Source: Euperipatoides rowelli
Lineage: Eukaryota > Onychophora > Udeonychophora > Euonychophora > Peripatopsidae
Direction: 5' to 3' (one strand)
Assembly: GCA_003024985.2 (NCBI GenBank)
Contig: PXIH01S0009472.1
DNA length: 12,772 bases
This document shows positions 8,334 through 12,772 of this stretch, one piece after another. Each line of letters opens with the position of its first letter. Position 1 is the stretch's first letter. A model generated the notes under the pieces. That model searched no databases and was not told the origin of the DNA. It saw nothing but the letters and a program-made list of their open reading frames with translations. The position numbers and the translations under genes are program-made.

Positions 8334-9280
8334 AGTAGTTTCACATTTCAGTTTGGACTTCAATACAAAAATTTTAATTTTATCCAAATAATATTTTAAA
8401 TAACAATACAATGGATAAAGTCAATAATATACAAATTATAAATATTGATAATGAGTTAGTTTTGGATAATTTTAGTAAAATATTCCATTATTATCATCGA
8501 CTTTTTTTTAACCATTATCGGTGTTAATTTTAAACATCAACACTTATATTAGTCCTTTTAATTAATTTATAAGATGCTCAGAGCATTTTTCAATATTTAG
8601 AAGAATTTACTAGTGGAAGTATAGCTAGCCCTTCACCTAAAAAAATACTTTGGAAAATTTTAAATTTTTTTTTTGAAAGTTTCATGATTATATATTTTTT
8701 TATTACCTTATACTATAATTGTCTAATCTGACTATTAAAATATATATTACTTGAATTCCTCTAGAATTATTCTAGAAAAGTTATAGAGATAATTAAAATT
8801 ATGGTGATCTTATATCACTTTATCCTTTAAAAAATATTTTGATGAACAAATAGCTTGCTATTCTAATCCAGTTCAAAAGACTATGATATTGAAGAAAGAC
8901 ATGCTAATTGATAATATTCCATATATTATTAAAATCAATGTAAACATAAAATGATGGATTTATCCTTTCCACTCCAATAGAGTTCCGAAATATTGACTTC
9001 TACTACTCTAATATTTTTTTTTTAATTTGATTAGAAAAGAAGAAAAAATAATTTTAAAATTCTTTGCATGACTATCTAATATTTTTTTTACACATATACA
9101 GGTACAATTAGCCTATTGTATACCCTTATATAAGTCCGATTTTTCTTTTGTGTAAACAATGTGTATTATCTTCTCAGCTGTAACTTGCCCCTAAAGAACT
9201 CAAATGTTATATGGAACTCTATTCTACCAGGGACAAGTGCAGAAAATTTTTGAAATAACTAGTCTTTGTCTGACTTCTTA
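8334..9280. other. A+T-rich segment, no identified gene
   Basis: There is no recognisable element. The plus strand has two in-register open stretches, 8411-8524 and 8573-8728, listed separately. Small palindromes include TCTAGAATTATTCTAGA at 8760-8776 and ATGCTCAGAGCAT near 8574. Base composition becomes less A+T-rich after about 9170. Confidence 0.5.
8411..8728 (+). pseudogene. Possible decayed small coding region, unrecognised
   Basis: An ATG at 8411 opens 38 codons (MDKVNNIQIINIDNELVLDN and on) before a TAA at 8525-8527. The same frame has two further stops, then is open again for 52 codons from 8573 to 8728 (DAQSIFQYLEEFTSGSIASP, then KKILWKILNFFF). The two parts are in register and have a mixed, protein-like composition, which is unusual in this A+T-rich segment. 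I do not recognise a family. The Ile/Asn/Phe richness of A+T-rich DNA can mimic this, so it may be chance. Confidence 0.2.
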
Positions 9281-9281
9281 T

Positions 9282-9720
9282 TCATGTCTTGGACATGTTA
9301 GCACCCATCAGTGCCCAGCAGATGCAGCCTCTAGACTAGATTATACGTCCTGACTGTAACTAATGATACCCTATCTGACTCACACTCACGTCTATTACCT
9401 ACATCAATTGACACGTCTTGGACACATTAGCACCCATCAGGACTTATAGACTAGAATGTAAGTCCTAACTAAATTCATTCATTGTTACCTTGACAACTCC
9501 TATCGATCAGGCCACACTGGACACTAATCACATCCACTAGGCTACCTCTCAAGATAGGAGGTCAGGATACAACAAATGAATACCCAAAATCACNTTTTAA
9601 ACTAAGACAGGGGAATAAGTCATGAGTATGTGTTCAGTGACATAGCCTTGAGTTATTGAATGCTATTGAAATCTTAACTAAATTCACTCGTAACAAAATT
9701 CTGACAAGACAATCGACAGA
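9282..9720. repeat. Block of degenerate direct repeats
   Basis: GTCTTGGACATGTTAGCACC with CATCAG (9285-9311) recurs as GTCTTGGACACATTAGCACC with CATCAG (9414-9440), a 129-base offset. Both are followed by TAGACTAGA and a GTCCT-AACT-type stretch. A weaker third copy starts near 9510 (CACTGGACACTAATCACATC, then CACTAGG). AACTAAATTCATTC (9467-9480) recurs as AACTAAATTCACTC (9674-9687), with similar sequence after it (TGACAA.TCC..TCGA-CAG). The block is visibly less A+T-rich than its surroundings and contains one N at 9594. It might be a decayed minisatellite or the repeated part of an LTR or other element; no coding potential is evident. Confidence 0.6.
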
Positions 9721-10170
9721 GGGGTAAGGACCCAAGAAACAGGGTTTCTAATTATCCCCACCCAATAGAAAGGGGTCATGTACTCCGCCTGACTCAGATA
9801 CCTGGAAATGACCATATGACTAAGTAAGAAAGAATAATGTAAAGCTAAGTAAAGATTATTTATAAAGATAGACTAAAAACAATATAAAGGAATAGTTTTT
9901 TTATTTATATCATCTTGAGATTTTTTTTAACACACGTAAGTGGACCAATCACTAGCACAGTGGTAGATCTTTAGCACTGCATGTCTGAATATACAATCTT
10001 TATACAATATACAATTGATTTCCTACCTAACCATATAAATCAAAAATAATTTTATTGTTTTCCCAATATTACATTCACACAATGATAACTATTTATTTGT
10101 TTTTTCCAGACCTAGAAATAATTGTTTTGTTGCTATGGTGACACTACAAACAGTTTTTTAAAAAGTTTTA
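9721..10170. other. Unassigned segment with a tRNA-like A-box
   Basis: No coding frame is recognised. TAGCACAGTGGTAGA at 9953-9967 fits the RNA polymerase III A-box and D-arm pattern seen in tRNAs and tRNA-derived SINEs, and is followed by TTTAGCACTGCATGTCTGAA. No B-box (GGTTCGANTCC) follows at the right distance, and the tRNA cloverleaf cannot be completed. If it is a SINE head it is heavily decayed. Confidence 0.3.
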
Positions 10171-10356
10171 ATTGAAGAGTAGCTTAATGGTTGTATATTG
10201 AATTTTTATGACGGCTTCTGCTAATTGGTTTCTAGATGTAGTCTTGTAAAGAATTGCTGTAGAGGTAATTTCTGAAATATCACGGCCAACTGGAACGGCT
10301 TTGTATCGGCTGATTTCTGCTGGTATGGGTGAATAGGATATGGGGAAAGTCTTTAT
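10171..10356 (-). pseudogene. Open 62-codon stretch, possible exon or element remnant
   Basis: On the minus strand the frame from 10356 to 10171 has no stop for 62 codons and no internal ATG (residues include AEISRYKAVPVGRDISEI and then LYKTTSRNQLAEAVIKI). It is bounded by stops at 10357-10359 and 10168-10170. Local composition is less A+T-rich than the neighbourhood, and the residue mix looks more protein-like than other noise frames here. I recognise no family, and clear splice sites in frame are not visible. It may be a decayed transposon piece or chance. Confidence 0.22.
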
Positions 10357-11426
10357 TTATTTGGGCAGCGACTATGAAAAGCTGGACTGTTTACTTATAC
10401 TGGGTTTACATGTTGTTTAACCTGACATTCTGCACTGCTGATGATTACTTTATCTGACTGAAGTAACCCTCCTGGGCTACCCCTGATCCCTGACAAAATA
10501 TGATTAAAAAATTGTCCTATTTATACTAAACAGAGTGGGCATGACAATGACATATTTCCTGTTTGTTGCTTTGTTGAAATTGGTTATTAGTTATGTAAAT
10601 ATGAAAACAATATTGCTGATATGTCATTACGCATTAGGTTAAACATGACATCTTCTGTTTACAAATAATGACAATGATAATGTTGAATATTATAGTTTAT
10701 ATTATGACTCTTGACTTGTTTAAATTAAGTGAAATAATTCATGAGTGGGTCATTTGCTTGAAAATAACGTTGCTTGTAGAAATACTGTAAATTTTTTGCA
10801 CAAATTCGGACATTAGGCTACTCAGGCTACAGTAGGGCTACTATATGAACAAATTACCTTTAATATTAGTAATACTTTTGTAATACAAGGGTCTGGCAAA
10901 TGTACACACCTTGGAAAATGAAACCCTCTCCTATTCTTAATCCTAACTGTCCGAAGCCTAACCACACATACACAACAAAATATTTTTTTTTTTTTTTAAA
11001 AATTGATTTTTTTTTTTTTTAAATTTGAATTTTCCTTTTTTTTTAAATATACAAATAACAATACATTAAAATAAATGCAAATAAAAATTATTAAAATGGT
11101 CCAATTGATTTCTAAAGCTGTTTGTAAACCACTAGGCTATATTCGAAAATGTTTATAAATAGTTTTTTTTTATTTCTTAAAGTTCTGAGATATTTTATTT
11201 ATTTATTTACATTATAACACAGTAATAACAATATATTTTTCTTTTTTAAAAATTTGAATAGGCAATTGATGATCTCTGCTAGTGGACTTAAGTAAAGTAT
11301 GCAGTTTTGGGGTAAGCTATAGATACAAATATAATTCCAACTTGTGTAGTTCAACTGTGTATATGATGACATGTAATTACACTATATTTAAACTATATAC
11401 TTAAATAAATATACACAGTAAACTAC
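10357..11426. other. Unassigned A+T-rich segment with T-runs
   Basis: No gene is seen. It holds long T-runs at about 10982-11043 and A+T-rich simple sequence up to 11240. If the Gypsy relic kept its 3' LTR, it would lie in the upper part of this segment, below about 11427; no second copy is in the window to define it. Confidence 0.5.
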
Positions 11427-11463
11427 ATGCCTCCCTATGCCATCCAAAATTATTTCATAATTT

Positions 11464-11697
11464 TTACTGACTAAGTTTGTTAGTTCTATTCCATAAATTA
11501 TAATGATGTGTAATATTTTTGTTATCCACCTCTGTTATACCAACAGCCCTCATTCCCTCATCTTCTACCTTCCTTTGCCAATCACTATAGTCTACATTTA
11601 AGTCTGATGATGTACTTATTAATGTTCCTTCACATATTACTTTTCCATCTATATAATAAAATTGTGGGCCCTTTGGTTTTGTTCCTTCTATATCCAT
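11464..11697 (-). CDS. Unrecognised 77-codon ORF downstream of the Gypsy integrase
   Basis: The frame begins MDIEGTKPKGPQFYYIDGKV and ends NLWNRTNKLSQ followed by TAA. It is preceded in the same frame by LDDEL and then a stop (about 11714). It is acidic and charged (DLNVDYSDWQRKVEDEG) and has no signal peptide or membrane segment. Its place, about 100 bases after the GPY-type integrase end and in the same strand, suggests the tail of the element's polyprotein or a short accessory ORF. Unlike the other pieces it has no internal stop. I do not recognise the family; it may be lineage-specific pol C-terminus. Confidence 0.4.
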   Translation of the reverse strand: MDIEGTKPKGPQFYYIDGKVICEGTLISTSSDLNVDYSDWQRKVEDEGMRAVGITEVDNKNITHHYNLWNRTNKLSQ

Positions 11698-11779
11698 CAG
11701 TTCATCATCTAAAATTTATGTACTGTGTAATACTATTTCATTTTGTTCATATGGTATTTTTTATAATGTTTGTATCTGA

Positions 11780-12772
11780 TCTGTCACATAAATGATAATT
11801 TACTGGGCCAACTTTTCTGATAACAATATATGGTCCTGTGTATCTAGGTTTTACTTTTCTATTGTTTCCTGTGTAATTAGTGACATCTAGCAATAGCACC
11901 TCTTGTCCAGTGTTGAATGTTCTCAACTTTCAACAATCAATTTTCTGTGCTGCATTTGTTTTTGTTGCAATCATTAAGTTTTCTTTTACCACTTGATGAG
12001 AAATTCCTATATGCTCCATGGTTGTTTCTACTATGTTGTGTGTTCACAATTTTTGTCATGTACCTTTTCTATGTTAATAAACATATATCTTTGTAAAAAT
12101 CCATGTAATATAAATAGTGGTATGGATCAGTGCTTTGATGTATTTTATTATTTATTGTTTGCACCATGAATTTTAATTGTGTGTCCCAGTCTGAGTAATT
12201 CTGATTACATAAATGTGCTATCATGTGTAAGATTTTACTATTGACCTGTTCTGAAACCCCATTACTTACTGGGTGATAGCTAGATGTGGCTGCCCTTTGT
12301 ATTCCTAATTTCTCACATAGTGCTGTCACTATATGACCCATGAATTGGGGTCCCATATCTGTTAAGATTAACTTAGATTCATAATATCTGGTATAATATT
12401 GTCAATGTAATCTTTAGCTACTGTTTGTGCTTCTTGATTTTGAATGAGGTTTTCAAATAATATCCTAGAAAAGTGGTCTGAGTAAGTTATTATTTATTTA
12501 TTTCATCTAGCTGTTGTATTGAATGACCCAAAATATTGATACTTAATCTCTCCATGCATGCCCCCAGGGGTTCAATTAATTGTATAGGCACCTTTGTTGT
12601 TATAATATTGTCATTGACATTTTTCACAAGAATGTATATATTTCCTGGTGTTTGTGTGTAAAGTTTGGTTTTATTTTATTTTGTAGTTTTTGTGCATGAA
12701 AAGTGTCCTCCCCCTATTGTATCATGATAATTAAATAGCATTTCTTCTCTTAGGGTAAAGTGACCAAATAAC
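11780..12772 (-). pseudogene. Gypsy integrase pseudogene (zinc finger, DDE core, GPY-type C-terminus)
   Basis: Integrase inserts the reverse-transcribed element into the host genome. Read down the minus strand: YHDTIGGGHFS (about 12700-12730) and, in another frame, HSCEKC, giving the H-H-C-C zinc domain. The core follows with ERLSINILG at about 12525-12550, where the first catalytic Asp is Asn (12535-12537); then SDHFSRILF and QTVAKDYIDNII. The second Asp is in LTDMGPQFMG, and the open stretch 12356-12069 continues with EKLGIQRAATSSYHPVSNG, where the catalytic Glu lies 36 residues after that Asp (D,D35E). NYSDWDTQLKFMVQTINN closes the core. A linker with TMEHIGISHQVVKENLMIA leads to NRKVKPRYTGPYIVIRKVGP, a GPY/F-type C-terminal domain, near 11800-11860. 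Frameshifts, stops and the missing first Asp make it inactive. Ty3/Gypsy is secure; the lineage is not. Confidence 0.87.

Larger units (their letters stand above)
11428..12772 (-). mobile_element. Ty3/Gypsy-type LTR retrotransposon, partial, continues past the right edge
   Basis: The minus strand shows the end of a pol gene (integrase) followed by an unrecognised ORF. The element enters from beyond 12772, so protease, RT and RNase H are not visible. Below the last stop (11464) a purine-rich stretch GCATAGGGAGGCA (minus strand, 11440-11428) is followed by TGTAGTTTACTG, which could be a polypurine tract and the start of a 3' LTR. That last point is only a candidate. Confidence 0.75.

Noticed and set aside
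11415-11440. Firm call of a polypurine tract and LTR start
   Set aside because: The TG start and the purine stretch fit, but no second LTR copy, LTR end or target duplication can be seen, so it is kept only as a candidate.
12706-12724. CCCCCTATTGTA shared with the 128-bp repeat at 1137-1392
   Set aside because: Twelve shared bases are expected by chance a few times in a window of this size, and here the sequence encodes the integrase zinc-domain motif.
1-12772. CRISPR array, bacterial operon, riboswitch or phage module
   Set aside because: There are no spaced direct repeats of CRISPR form and no bacterial-style gene packing; all recognised proteins are eukaryotic transposon types.

Overview
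The window reads as intergenic DNA from an animal genome. It is strongly A+T-rich (about 70% by eye), has long poly-A/T runs and two tetranucleotide microsatellites, and carries no intact long open reading frame. What can be recognised is a set of decayed transposable elements of eukaryotic type: two non-LTR retrotransposons (RTE-like and CR1-like), a pogo/Tigger-type DNA transposon, a piggyBac element and a Ty3/Gypsy-type LTR retrotransposon. This mix fits an invertebrate or a lower vertebrate; the sequence does not let me choose a phylum. No host gene, tRNA, rRNA or bacterial feature was found.

Layout. About 240-1065 (minus strand): RTE/craniofacial-development-protein-2-like LINE fragment, from the end of the endonuclease to the first RT block. 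1137-1392: exact tandem duplication with a 128-bp period. About 1510-2690 (minus): CR1-like LINE, from late endonuclease to early RT. 2721-4005 (minus): Tigger/jerky-like transposase with its upstream terminal repeat beside a TA. 4013-4154 and 4639-4730: (CATA)n and (TATG)n arrays in inverted orientation, each with one N at its inner edge. About 5509-8333 (minus): nearly full-length piggyBac pseudogene (coding part 7425 to 5660) between subterminal inverted repeats. 8334-9280: A+T-rich DNA with one weak plus-strand coding-like stretch. About 9280-9720: a less A+T-rich block of degenerate repeats. 9840-11426: mostly unassigned, with a weak tRNA-like A-box and one 62-codon open stretch. 11464-12772 (minus): Gypsy integrase with zinc-finger, catalytic-core and GPY-type C-terminal parts, then a 77-codon ORF I do not recognise; the element runs off the right edge.

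The genes do not work together as a pathway. Every coding element is on the minus strand and all carry stops and frameshifts, so the region is best read as a transposon graveyard. I found no convincing undescribed system. The best second looks are the inverted microsatellites with boundary Ns, the 128-bp duplication, the structured piggyBac ends, the degenerate repeat block at 9280-9720, and the unrecognised ORF after the integrase.
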